Positions 56,039 to 64,000 of a stretch of 64,000 bases of DNA are shown one piece after another. Within the stretch, counting starts at the first letter, position 1, and every line of letters begins with the position of its first letter. The notes beneath the pieces were generated by a model. It made no database searches and was not told where the DNA came from. It saw only the letters and a program-made list of their open reading frames with translations. This DNA comes from Vibrio gallaecicus (GTDB lineage: Bacteria; Pseudomonadota; Gammaproteobacteria; Enterobacterales; Vibrionaceae). The stretch lies in assembly GCF_024347495.1 (NCBI RefSeq), contig NZ_AP025490.1, positions 992,001 through 1,056,000 of the forward strand. The letters are read 5' to 3'. Both the position numbers and the translations under genes were made by a program.

Positions 56039-56557
56039 TTATTTCGATTTAGCAAACTGTGAAATGACAATAGCAGCCAATGCAATCAAGTTACCTGCGA
56101 AAATAACAACCAGCCATTGTGGCATAGAAAGATCTAAGAATTGCCATACTACCTTGCTGCAATCGCCATACGCTTCGAACACCCACGGAACCCATTCATT
56201 CAATGGAGCCCAACTTGGAAATGTGACAAACAAGTCGCAAGTCGCAAAGGGAGAAGGGTTAAATTGGTAATCCACGTGCTGCATCGACAGTGTCAAACCT
56301 TTGTAAGCACTTGCTCCCCATGCCGCCAAACCAATCCAGCGAATAACCGGATTCTTCGGATTTACCAAGCCAATAGCTGCAGCTATACCAATACCAAACA
56401 TAGCAACACGTTCATAAATACACATCACACATGGTGCCAGTAACATTACATGCTGAAAGAAAAGCGCCGCGGACTCAAATAGGATGATGGATATGAGTAG
56501 AAGTAGCCATGATAAACGTGTTTTAGAGAAGTCCTTGAGGACGGTAAGAAAACTCAA
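56039..56557 (-). CDS. dsbB: Disulfide bond formation protein DsbB
   Basis: Inner-membrane quinone reductase that reoxidises periplasmic DsbA. Four helices are visible. The first redox pair is Cys43/Cys46 (APCVMCIYER) and the second Cys107/Cys133 (FATCDLF, GDCSKV). The length, 172 residues, is normal. The start appears to be TTG at 56557, with AAAGGATTACATT before it; no earlier or nearby ATG fits. It lies 146 bp after nhaB on the same strand, an order also found in E. coli. Confidence 0.94.
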   Translation of the reverse strand: MSFLTVLKDFSKTRLSWLLLLISIILFESAALFFQHVMLLAPCVMCIYERVAMFGIGIAAAIGLVNPKNPVIRWIGLAAWGASAYKGLTLSMQHVDYQFNPSPFATCDLFVTFPSWAPLNEWVPWVFEAYGDCSKVVWQFLDLSMPQWLVVIFAGNLIALAAIVISQFAKSK

Positions 56558-56703
56558 AATGTAATCCTTTCAGTAAAATAAAAAAGCCCTGAATACTCAG
56601 AGCTTTTTATCTTGGATAAGTTTCTTGATCAACAAATATTTTTTATTTGTGAGACTCATTTATTGAGTCGATACTTTGGCTTGCTTGATTGGCAGCCTAA
56701 ATT

Positions 56704-58293
56704 TTAGTGACCGCCTGAAATAACAGCAGTTGCATCACCAACGTGGTGAGTAATCCAACCTGCATCATAAAACCATGCTGTCATAGGTTCGACGAAGAAA
56801 ACAATACCTATGAAACCAACAATAGCCAGTACGATAGTGTAAGGCAGAGCCATAATAACCATTCGTCCGTAAGATAAACGAATTAATGGTGCAAGGGCTG
56901 AAGTCAGTAAGAATAAGAATGCAGCTTGACCGTTAGGAGTGGCTACCGAAGGTAAGTTCGTACCGGTATTGATTGCAACAGCAAGTAGATCAAATTGGTC
57001 ACGAGTGATTACACCGTCGATAAGAGCAGTTTTAACTTCGTTGATGTAGACGGTACCCACGAACACGTTATCAGAAACCATAGATAAGACACCATTTGCT
57101 ACATAGAACAGCGCCAGTTGGGTTCCTTTATCTTCTATGTGCAATACTGCATCAATGATAGGTTTAAACAGTGATTGATCGATAATCACAGCAACAATAG
57201 AGAAGAACACGGCAAGAAGAGCTGTAAATGGTAGTGCTTCTTCAAAAGCTTTACCCATTGAGTGTTCTTCAATTACACCAGTGAATGCTGTTGCCAAGAT
57301 AATCACAGAAAGACCAATCAAGCCAACTTCAGCCACGTGAAGTGCTAGACCAACAATTAGCCATACTGCAATCGCACCTTGAATCCAAAGTTTAGCAACG
57401 TCTTGTTTAGTTCGATTTGCACGTTCTTTGTTATCGAATTCAACTAGAATTTGACGAACGTTATTAGGCAATTCCGCACCGTAACCAAAAATTTTGAGTT
57501 TTTCGACTAGTGCACAAGTCATAATACCGCAGAAGAAAACAGGTAGAGTGACAGGAAGCATACGGATAATAAACTCACCAAATTCCCAGCCTGCCTGCTT
57601 AGCAATTACTAGGTTTTGTGGTTCACCAACCATTGTCATTACACCACCTAGCGCTGTACCCACACCTGCGTGCATAAGTAAAGAACGTAGGAAAGCACGG
57701 TAGTCTTCTAAATCTTCACGCGTCAGTTCAGAAATTTCTTCATCATGAGTATGGTCGTGTGCTGAGTTAGAAACTTTGCCGGAAGCAACTTTGTGATAAA
57801 TAGAGTAGAAACCAACAGCAACACTGATAACAACGGCGATTACAGTTAGTGCATCTAAGAAAGCAGATAAAAATGCAGCTGCTACACAAAACGCCATTGA
57901 AAGTAGCACTTTAGAGCGAATACCAAGCAGGATCTTCGTGAAAATGAACAGAAGAAGTTCTTTCATGAAGTAGATACCAGCAACCATAAACACTAAAAGT
58001 AACAGTACCGGTAGGTTCGCTTGTAGCTCATGATAGACCATTTCGGGTTTGGTCATGCCTATTGCAACCGCTTGAATTGCAAGTAAACCACCCGGCTGTA
58101 ATGGGTAGCACTTAAGCGCCATTGCTAGAGTAAAGATGAATTCGACCACGAGCAGCCAACCCGCAACAAATGGGTCAACTAAGAAAAATACAATTGGGTT
58201 GATAATAAGAAAGGAGATGATGGCAATCTTGTACCAATCAGGTGCTTTACCAAGGAAGTTTTTGATAAAAGCATTTCCGAGAGACATCGGCAT
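56704..58293 (-). CDS. nhaB: Na+/H+ antiporter NhaB
   Basis: Electrogenic sodium/proton antiporter of the inner membrane that extrudes Na+ and helps pH homeostasis. It has about 12 hydrophobic helices and family sequences [69 protein letters not shown] and [37 protein letters not shown]. The length is 529 residues. It is divergent from fadR and upstream of dsbB, the E. coli arrangement. A second ATG lies two codons in. Confidence 0.96.
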   Translation of the reverse strand: MPMSLGNAFIKNFLGKAPDWYKIAIISFLIINPIVFFLVDPFVAGWLLVVEFIFTLAMALKCYPLQPGGLLAIQAVAIGMTKPEMVYHELQANLPVLLLLVFMVAGIYFMKELLLFIFTKILLGIRSKVLLSMAFCVAAAFLSAFLDALTVIAVVISVAVGFYSIYHKVASGKVSNSAHDHTHDEEISELTREDLEDYRAFLRSLLMHAGVGTALGGVMTMVGEPQNLVIAKQAGWEFGEFIIRMLPVTLPVFFCGIMTCALVEKLKIFGYGAELPNNVRQILVEFDNKERANRTKQDVAKLWIQGAIAVWLIVGLALHVAEVGLIGLSVIILATAFTGVIEEHSMGKAFEEALPFTALLAVFFSIVAVIIDQSLFKPIIDAVLHIEDKGTQLALFYVANGVLSMVSDNVFVGTVYINEVKTALIDGVITRDQFDLLAVAINTGTNLPSVATPNGQAAFLFLLTSALAPLIRLSYGRMVIMALPYTIVLAIVGFIGIVFFVEPMTAWFYDAGWITHHVGDATAVISGGH

Positions 58294-58933
58294 GTTAATA
58301 CTCTTTTATGTTGATGATGAATAGACAAGCAATACAACAATTGAGTTTCTAGATATGGTAAAGGAGAATATCCATAACTAACAGTGACTTAGGAAAACAA
58401 CAATCCATGTATTGTTTTGTGGTCTTGCCAAGTCACTCCCTTAGAAACTTAAGCACTGCTCTTTTTTGAGCGCAACTCTACTCTTAGATAACATTTAGTC
58501 AACAGGAAAAACTCTGTAGCACTAAAAATACCACTTTTTTGTCGAGAAACGCGATCAAAGTAGCGCAAGCATAGCATGCAAAATGCTTAAAAACCTATGT
58601 AGGATCAATATTTGATTGAGATGACTGAAAATTACATCTTAACAAGTAATTATATACGATTATTACAACTTAATATTGCATTTTAAAAATAGTATTTTGT
58701 GAGCTGGATGCATTGATTTTATTGGGTTTTATGCGTGTTACACATTTGTTGACTTGTCTATTTATGCGTACTTCGAGAGTGTGGGGAGACTGCAATCGTG
58801 TGCTGCAAGTTAGAGTATTAGCTCTACCGCGTTATTGTGCTTTCTAAAGTATCAGTATGTTTCCGCTCATTGCTAACTAGTGGTATGATGAGTCTTATTA
58901 AAGCGAAACAATTACAATTGGACAGAAGTTTAG
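58294..58933. other. 640-bp divergent region between nhaB and fadR
   Basis: AT-rich, with no gene found. A plausible fadR promoter sits at 58861-58889. The nhaB promoter must be here on the minus strand, but I could not single it out. No convincing FadR operator was recognised. Confidence 0.45.
58861..58889 (+). promoter_or_regulatory. Candidate fadR promoter with extended -10
   Basis: TGGTATGAT (extended -10; TATGAT at 58884-58889) is preceded at 17 bp by TTCCGC as a weak -35. It lies 44 bp before the fadR start. Confidence 0.45.
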
Positions 58934-59773
58934 ATGGTTATTAAGGCTAAGAGCCCGGCAGGCTTTGCAGAAAAGTATATTATTGAGAGCATTTGGAATG
59001 GTCGTTTTCCACCAGGCTCTATTCTCCCAGCAGAGCGTGAACTTTCTGAATTGATTGGTGTAACGAGAACAACTTTACGTGAAGTGTTACAGCGTTTAGC
59101 TCGTGATGGTTGGTTGACTATCCAACACGGCAAACCAACAAAAGTTAACCAATTCATGGAAACTTCTGGTCTTCATATTCTTGATACACTGATGACTTTG
59201 GATGTTGATAATGCAAGTAAAATGGTTGAAGACTTACTTGCTGCCCGTACAAACATCAGTCCTATCTTTATGCGTTACGCATTTAAATCTAATAAAGAGA
59301 ATTCTGAACGTACAATTACCAGCGTGATTGAATCTTGTGAAGCTCTTTTAGCAGCACCGAATTGGGATGAGTTTCTTGAGTCATCACCGTATGCTGACAA
59401 AATAAAGCAAGCGGTAAAAGATGATGGTGAAAAAGATGAAGAGAAACGTCAGTCTATCTTAGTCGCTAAGACATTCAACTTTTACGATTACATGTTGTTC
59501 CAACGTTTGGCTTTCCATTCTGGCAACCAAATCTACGGTTTGATTTTCAATGGTGTGAGAAAGCTTTACGATCGTGTTGGCAGCTACTATTTCTCGAACC
59601 CAGAAGCTCGTGATTTAGCTATGGCGTTTTATCGTGATTTGTTTGAACTGTGTGAAAAGGGTGATAGAGAGCAACTCCCTGTTGTTATTCGTCAATACGG
59701 AATCGCAAGCTCACACATTTGGAATCAAATGAAAACTACGCTTCCAACGAACTTTACTGAAGACGACAGCTAA
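58934..59773 (+). CDS. fadR: Fatty acid metabolism transcriptional regulator FadR (Vibrio-type, long form)
   Basis: GntR-family regulator that represses fatty-acid degradation and activates unsaturated fatty-acid synthesis; acyl-CoA releases it from DNA. The winged helix domain at 1-75 has [47 protein letters not shown]. The all-helical acyl-CoA domain follows. The length is 279 residues against 239 in E. coli. The extra 40 or so residues (around 137-180, including [12 protein letters not shown]) match the insertion characterised in V. cholerae FadR, which creates a second ligand site. Confidence 0.96.
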   Translation: MVIKAKSPAGFAEKYIIESIWNGRFPPGSILPAERELSELIGVTRTTLREVLQRLARDGWLTIQHGKPTKVNQFMETSGLHILDTLMTLDVDNASKMVEDLLAARTNISPIFMRYAFKSNKENSERTITSVIESCEALLAAPNWDEFLESSPYADKIKQAVKDDGEKDEEKRQSILVAKTFNFYDYMLFQRLAFHSGNQIYGLIFNGVRKLYDRVGSYYFSNPEARDLAMAFYRDLFELCEKGDREQLPVVIRQYGIASSHIWNQMKTTLPTNFTEDDS

Positions 59774-59833
59774 TATCTATTACCTAGCTTGTATTCTTAA
59801 AGCTTGGTTTATAAAGCAGCGATAACAGATATA

Positions 59834-59865
59834 AAAACGGCGAGATATGATTATCTCGCCGTTTT
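59834..59865. terminator. Bidirectional terminator between fadR and the DUF1456 gene
   Basis: AAAACGGCGAGATA and TATCTCGCCGTTTT form a 14-bp perfect stem with a TGAT loop between convergent genes. Confidence 0.93.
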
Positions 59866-59880
59866 CAGTTTAGCTTTTTA

Positions 59881-60360
59881 CTAACCAGCGAATTCTTCAG
59901 AATCAGGGCGGTTAGTGAATTGAACACCATTTAAAAAGTCACAAAGTAATAGGTCTTCACATACTTTGTAGTTCTTGTTGTTTGGTTTACGGAAGTAAGC
60001 ACCGATTTCGTACTTACTTAGGCTGATGCCAACCACTTCTAGTACATCTAGCACATCTTCAGCTTTCATATTCAATGCAATACGCAGTTTCATGAAAATC
60101 ATGTTGTTCGTTAGTTCAACTTCAGGCTTTGGTTGTTCGCCTTCTTTCTTACCGCGCTTTAGATTAATGAAACCGTTCAAGAAAATAGCCAGCTCTTTAT
60201 CTTTCATTTTAGAAAAGGACTTGTCGCTGCTATCTTTTAGCCAGTTGTTCACTTGATCATGAGCAACAGTTACATCTGCTTGCTCACAAGCTTTGATGAT
60301 TTGAGCGTTCTTGAGGTTCAACGCGTGTTGGATACGACGCAGGATTTCGTTGTTAGTCAC
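59881..60360 (-). CDS. yehS: DUF1456 family protein (YehS-like)
   Basis: Soluble 159-residue protein made of two tandem DUF1456 units, TNNEILRRIQHALNLKNAQIIKACEQ...ELAIFLNGFINLKRG and TNNMIFMKLRIALNMKAEDVLDVLEVVG...LLLCDFLNGVQF. Each is a small helical domain. The E. coli homologue is YehS, of unknown function. The start is GTG at 60360 with AGGA 7 nt upstream. It stands alone between fadR and metG. Confidence 0.88.
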   Translation of the reverse strand: MTNNEILRRIQHALNLKNAQIIKACEQADVTVAHDQVNNWLKDSSDKSFSKMKDKELAIFLNGFINLKRGKKEGEQPKPEVELTNNMIFMKLRIALNMKAEDVLDVLEVVGISLSKYEIGAYFRKPNNKNYKVCEDLLLCDFLNGVQFTNRPDSEEFAG

Positions 60361-60489
60361 AGGGGAGTCCTAAAAAGGTTTAGAGAGTAAAGAGGGTCGA
60401 TCTGAGTATTGCTTTCGATAAACCATCTCATACTTTACTTAGCATAGTTGACGGGGACTCTAACAGAGAACGTCTATTTTCGGTAGATA

Positions 60490-60544
60490 TAAAAAATCCC
60501 CAATGTTTAGTAACCTTTTCAAGTTAAAATGCATTAGGGATTTT
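60490..60544 (-). terminator. Probable terminator of metG
   Basis: AAAATCCCCAATG and CATTAGGGATTTT pair with one mismatch across a long loop. On the minus strand GGGGATTTTTT follows, 36 nt after the metG stop. Confidence 0.6.
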
Positions 60545-60579
60545 GCTATGTGTATTTTTCTACCTGACTGAAATCAGAA

Positions 60580-62655
60580 TTACATTACACGCATACCAGG
60601 TTGGGCACCTTCGTGTGGCTCAAGGATCCATAAATCACTGCCACCGGGACCTGCTGCTAGAATCATACCTTCAGACATACCAAACTTCATCTTACGAGGT
60701 TTTAGGTTTGCTACCATCACGGTTAGCTTGCCTTCAAGCTCTTCAGGTTTGTATGCTGACTTGATGCCAGAGAATACTTGGCGAGTCTCACCACCGATGT
60801 CCAGTTGGAATTTCAGTAATTTATTTGCTTTTGGTACTTCTTCACAAGAGATGATACGAGCAATACGCATATCTACTGCTGCAAATGCATCGAATTCAAT
60901 CTCTTCTGCGACTGGTTCTTTGTCTAGCTCAGTTTGGCTTGCTTGCTCTTTTTCAGCTTCTGCTTTTTCTTTCGCTGCTGCTTCTGCTGCTGCATCTTCT
61001 TTAGAAGACTCGATCATTGCTTCCACTTTCTTAGGATCAATACGGCTAAATAATGCTTTGAACTTAGTGATTTCGTGATCAGTTAGTGGAGTAGCAACAC
61101 CTTCCCACGTTAGCTCTTCGTTTAAGAAAGCTTCAGTGCGAGCCGCAAGCTCTGGCATAACTGGCTTCAGGTAAGCCATTAGTACGCGGAATAAGTTGAT
61201 ACCGACAGAAGAAACTTCTTGAAGTTCTTTCTCTTTGCCTTCTTCTTTCGCAAGAACCCAAGGTGCTTTCTCATCAATGTACTGGTTAGCTTTATCAGCT
61301 AGTGCAGTAATTTCGCGGATAGCACGGCTAAATTCACGAGTTTCGTATAACTCACCGATACGCTCAGCAGCAGAAACGAATTCGTTGTATAGCTCAGGTT
61401 CTGCAAATTCAGCAGCAAGTTTGCCTTCAAAACGCTTAGTGATGAAGCCAGCGTTACGAGATGCCAGGTTAACAATCTTGTTTACTACGTCAGCGTTTAC
61501 ACGTTGAGTGAAGTCTTCAAGGTTAAGATCAAGATCATCAATGCGGCTATTTAGTTTCGCAGCGTAGTAGTAACGTAGACATTCAGGGTCTAAGTGGTTT
61601 AGGTACGTGCTTGCTTTGATGAATGTGCCTTTCGACTTAGACATCTTCGCGCCATTTACCGTTACGTAACCATGTACGAATACATTGTTTGGCTTACGGA
61701 AACCAGCGCCTTCTAGCATTGCAGGCCAGAATAGGCTGTGGAAGTAAACAATGTCTTTACCGATGAAGTGGTAAAGCTCAGTTGTACTGTCTTTCTTCCA
61801 GTAATCGTCAAAGTTTAGATCGTCACGCTTATCACATAGATTCTTGAAAGAAGCCATGTAGCCAACAGGAGCGTCTAGCCATACGTAGAAGAACTTGTCT
61901 TTTTCGCCTGGGATCTCGAAGCCAAAGTAAGGCGCATCGCGTGAGATATCCCACTGTTGTAAGCCAGACTCGAACCATTCCTGCATTTTGTTAGCAGTTT
62001 CATTTTGTAGAGATCCAGAACGAGTCCACTCTTTAAGCATGCTTTCGAACTGAGGTAGGTCGAAGAAGAAGTGTTCTGAGTCTTTCATTACTGGAGTTGC
62101 GCCAGAAACTGCAGATTTAGGGTTAATTAGCTCAGTTGGGCTGTATGTCTCACCGCAGTTATCACAGTTATCACCGTACTGGTCTTCTGACTTACACTTA
62201 GGGCAAGCACCTTTCACGAAGCGGTCTGGTAGGAACATCTCTTTCTCAGGATCAAAAAGCTGAGAAATAGTACGGCTAGAAATAAAGCCGTTCTTTTTAA
62301 GTTCTAGATAGATGTGAGAAGCCAGTTCACGGTTTTCTTCACTGTGTGTGCTGTGATAGTTATCAAAGCTGATATCAAAGCCAGCAAAGTCTTTTTGGTG
62401 CTCTGCACTAACAGCTGCGATCATTTCTTCTGGCGTGATACCCATCTGTTGAGCTTTAAGCATAATTGGCGTGCCATGAGCATCGTCTGCACAGATAAAG
62501 TTTACAGTGTTGCCACGTAGACGCTGGTATCGAACCCAGATGTCAGCTTGGATATGCTCAAGCATATGACCAAGGTGAATTGAGCCGTTAGCGTACGGAA
62601 GCGCACAAGTTACCAGCAGTTCCCTTGAAGAAACGTTTCTTGGATCAGTTGCCAT
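60580..62655 (-). CDS. metG: Methionyl-tRNA synthetase
   Basis: Class I aminoacyl-tRNA synthetase that charges tRNA-Met for initiation and elongation. The HIGH-type motif is HLGH at 27-30, and KMSKS is at 337-341. A zinc knuckle uses Cys151, Cys154, Cys164 and Cys167. A Lys/Glu/Ala-rich linker near 550-580 joins the C-terminal EMAP-like tRNA-binding and dimerisation domain ([14 protein letters not shown]...[16 protein letters not shown]). The length, 691 residues, is near E. coli (677). It is divergent from apbC, as metG and mrp are in E. coli. Confidence 0.97.
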   Translation of the reverse strand: MATDPRNVSSRELLVTCALPYANGSIHLGHMLEHIQADIWVRYQRLRGNTVNFICADDAHGTPIMLKAQQMGITPEEMIAAVSAEHQKDFAGFDISFDNYHSTHSEENRELASHIYLELKKNGFISSRTISQLFDPEKEMFLPDRFVKGACPKCKSEDQYGDNCDNCGETYSPTELINPKSAVSGATPVMKDSEHFFFDLPQFESMLKEWTRSGSLQNETANKMQEWFESGLQQWDISRDAPYFGFEIPGEKDKFFYVWLDAPVGYMASFKNLCDKRDDLNFDDYWKKDSTTELYHFIGKDIVYFHSLFWPAMLEGAGFRKPNNVFVHGYVTVNGAKMSKSKGTFIKASTYLNHLDPECLRYYYAAKLNSRIDDLDLNLEDFTQRVNADVVNKIVNLASRNAGFITKRFEGKLAAEFAEPELYNEFVSAAERIGELYETREFSRAIREITALADKANQYIDEKAPWVLAKEEGKEKELQEVSSVGINLFRVLMAYLKPVMPELAARTEAFLNEELTWEGVATPLTDHEITKFKALFSRIDPKKVEAMIESSKEDAAAEAAAKEKAEAEKEQASQTELDKEPVAEEIEFDAFAAVDMRIARIISCEEVPKANKLLKFQLDIGGETRQVFSGIKSAYKPEELEGKLTVMVANLKPRKMKFGMSEGMILAAGPGGSDLWILEPHEGAQPGMRVM

Positions 62656-62810
62656 ACTTAATATTTCGCTTTTTGATAGGTATAAATTTGATGAGTAATA
62701 CTACTTTATAACGTGTGATACGCCAAGGTATCAGAGGGTTGAATCCCCTAGTTTTTTAAGGGTTCAGTCTTTCTGTACTGGGTGTTAGCATAAATAAAAA
62801 AGGAGTCCAT

Positions 62811-63887
62811 ATGCGTAACTTTAATTCTAAGCAAGATTTTTGCTCATGGTTGAATGAATTTGAACACCCAAGCTTGGTTGCTGATTGGGCAAGTCACTCT
62901 TCAATTATCACTGTTACTCCAAACGGTGTATTTAATATCTCGGTCCCATTTGCATGTCGTTCACTTGAACAAGAATTAGAAACTTGGATTAAAGCTCAAA
63001 TTAAAAATCAACAAGTCGCTAATTTCCAATTTAAAATCCAAGTGAAGCCTTCTGCTTTAGAAACAACTGTCTCTGCAGCCTTGAAAGGGGTGAAAAATGT
63101 AATAGCGGTGACATCGGCAAAAGGTGGCGTAGGTAAATCAACCACATCAGTGAACCTTGCATTGGCACTTTCAAAGTCTGGTGCAAAAGTTGGGTTACTC
63201 GATGCTGATGTCTACGGACCGTCAGTTCCTATGATGTTAGGTAAAATCGATGCAAAGCCAGAAGTTTGTGAAAATAAGTGGATGATTCCAATTGAGTCAC
63301 ATGGAATCTTTACACACTCCATCGGCTATCTAGTATCACAAGATGAAGCGGCGATATGGCGTGGACCTATGGCATCTAAAGCCTTGGCGCAGCTCGTCAA
63401 TGAAACGTTATGGCCTGATTTAGATTACCTTGTGATCGATATGCCGCCAGGTACTGGTGATATTCAGCTGACACTTTCTCAACAAATCCCGGTGACAGGA
63501 GCGGTTGTTGTTACCACTCCTCAAGATTTAGCTTTAGCCGATGCCCGGAAAGGGGTGGCAATGTTTGATAAGGTGAATGTACCTGTTGTTGGGATTGTTG
63601 AAAATATGAGTTACCACATTTGCAGCCATTGCGGTGAGAAAGAGCACATCTTTGGGCAAGGTGGCGGTGAAGCTATGTCTAAAGAATATGGTCTGGATAT
63701 TTTAGCTCAAATTCCATTGCATATAGATATGCGCCAGGATATCGATGCGGGAGTTCCAACAGTAGAGCGCCGACCAGATAGTGAACATACACGTCAATAC
63801 CTCGAACTTGCAGAGTCCATAAGCAGCAAAATGTATTGGTCTGGAAAAGCAAAGCCAGAGGCAATTAATTTCTCAATGGTTGAATAA
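62811..63887 (+). CDS. apbC: Iron-sulfur cluster carrier ATPase ApbC/Mrp
   Basis: P-loop NTPase of the MinD/Mrp family that binds and transfers 4Fe-4S clusters. A short N-terminal domain (1-90) precedes the deviant Walker A SAKGGVGKSTT (GGVGKS around 105-110). DYLVIDMPPGTGDIQLTLSQ is the Walker B region, and Cys271-X2-Cys274 binds the bridging cluster in the dimer. The length is 358 residues. AAAAGGAG lies before the ATG. Confidence 0.95.
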   Translation: MRNFNSKQDFCSWLNEFEHPSLVADWASHSSIITVTPNGVFNISVPFACRSLEQELETWIKAQIKNQQVANFQFKIQVKPSALETTVSAALKGVKNVIAVTSAKGGVGKSTTSVNLALALSKSGAKVGLLDADVYGPSVPMMLGKIDAKPEVCENKWMIPIESHGIFTHSIGYLVSQDEAAIWRGPMASKALAQLVNETLWPDLDYLVIDMPPGTGDIQLTLSQQIPVTGAVVVTTPQDLALADARKGVAMFDKVNVPVVGIVENMSYHICSHCGEKEHIFGQGGGEAMSKEYGLDILAQIPLHIDMRQDIDAGVPTVERRPDSEHTRQYLELAESISSKMYWSGKAKPEAINFSMVE

Positions 63888-63917
63888 TATACACTCGTTA
63901 ACTAAGGCTTAACTTAA

Positions 63918-63933
63918 ACGCAAACGTTTGTCT
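63918..63933 (+). promoter_or_regulatory. Candidate PurR operator at the window end
   Basis: ACGCAAACGTTTGTCT matches the PurR box (ACGCAAACGTTTTCNT) in 13-14 of 16 positions, including the central palindrome GCAAACGTTTG. It lies 31 bp after apbC, before whatever gene follows beyond the window. Confidence 0.5.
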
Positions 63934-64000
63934 TTATTAAATTAATTCAGAACCTTTAATTGCAGGAAAATTGGGGCAATGGCGACTAGAATCTAGAGAG

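Noticed and set aside
58860..58900. A FadR operator overlapping the fadR promoter
   Set aside because: AACTAGTGGTATGATGAGT has too few matches to the CTGGTC-N-GACCAG-type consensus to support it.

Overview
The window reads as chromosomal core DNA of a marine gammaproteobacterium of the family Vibrionaceae, most likely genus Vibrio. The evidence is the LuxO/LuxU quorum-sensing pair next to uvrB, the sodium-motor protein MotY divergent from RNase T, a FadR about 40 residues longer than the E. coli protein, NhaB, and protein sequences that align in memory best with Vibrio homologues. A Splendidus-clade species is a guess only. I see no prophage, insertion sequence, integron, CRISPR array, toxin/defence island or rRNA. 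The one RNA gene I can place is a tRNA-Asn.

Layout. (1) 1-4.6 kb: the end of a C4-dicarboxylate TRAP transporter (dctM) facing its two-component regulators dctB-dctD. (2) 5.3-14.1 kb: the protein quality-control block tig-clpP-clpX-lon-hupB-ppiD-ybaV, with sigma-32-type promoter sequences before tig and lon. (3) 14.2-18.5 kb: a NhaC-type antiporter, rnt, motY, a helical protein of unknown function and gloA. (4) 18.5-25.7 kb: nth and the rsxABCDGE (Rnf-type) membrane electron-transport operon, whose RsxC carries a large 47-residue repeat array. (5) 26-30.6 kb: tRNA-Asn, SOS-type uvrB, then luxO-luxU. (6) 30.7-34.7 kb: yvcK and the moaABCDE molybdopterin operon behind a Moco-type riboswitch. 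(7) 35.3-40.9 kb: oppABCDF oligopeptide importer. (8) 41-46.5 kb: a glutathionyl-hydroquinone reductase, ackA/pta acetate metabolism, yfbV. (9) 46.5-53.4 kb: an 8-bp microsatellite, a three-gene TrpXYZ-like ABC importer, a MalZ-type alpha-glucosidase and a membrane diguanylate cyclase. (10) 53.5-64 kb: dusC, an orphan type IV pilin-like gene, a YecA/SEC-C protein, dsbB-nhaB divergent from fadR, a DUF1456 protein, and metG divergent from apbC.

The genes work as housekeeping modules: proteolysis and folding (Tig, ClpXP, Lon, PpiD, DsbB), sodium and redox energetics (Rsx, NhaB, NhaC-like, MotY), cofactor synthesis (Moa, ApbC), peptide and acid uptake (Opp, Dct), overflow metabolism (AckA-Pta), and cell-density or c-di-GMP signalling (LuxO/U, GGDEF). 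I did not find a wholly new multigene system. The more unusual signals are non-coding: two short tandem arrays sharing a GCATCT core, tandem terminators between ackA and pta, a long nested hairpin before oppA, a LuxO-type operator plus possible Qrr pairing site in the luxO leader, a sigma-54-type promoter before motY, a consensus sigma-32 promoter about 390 bp before tig, and the RsxC repeat array.
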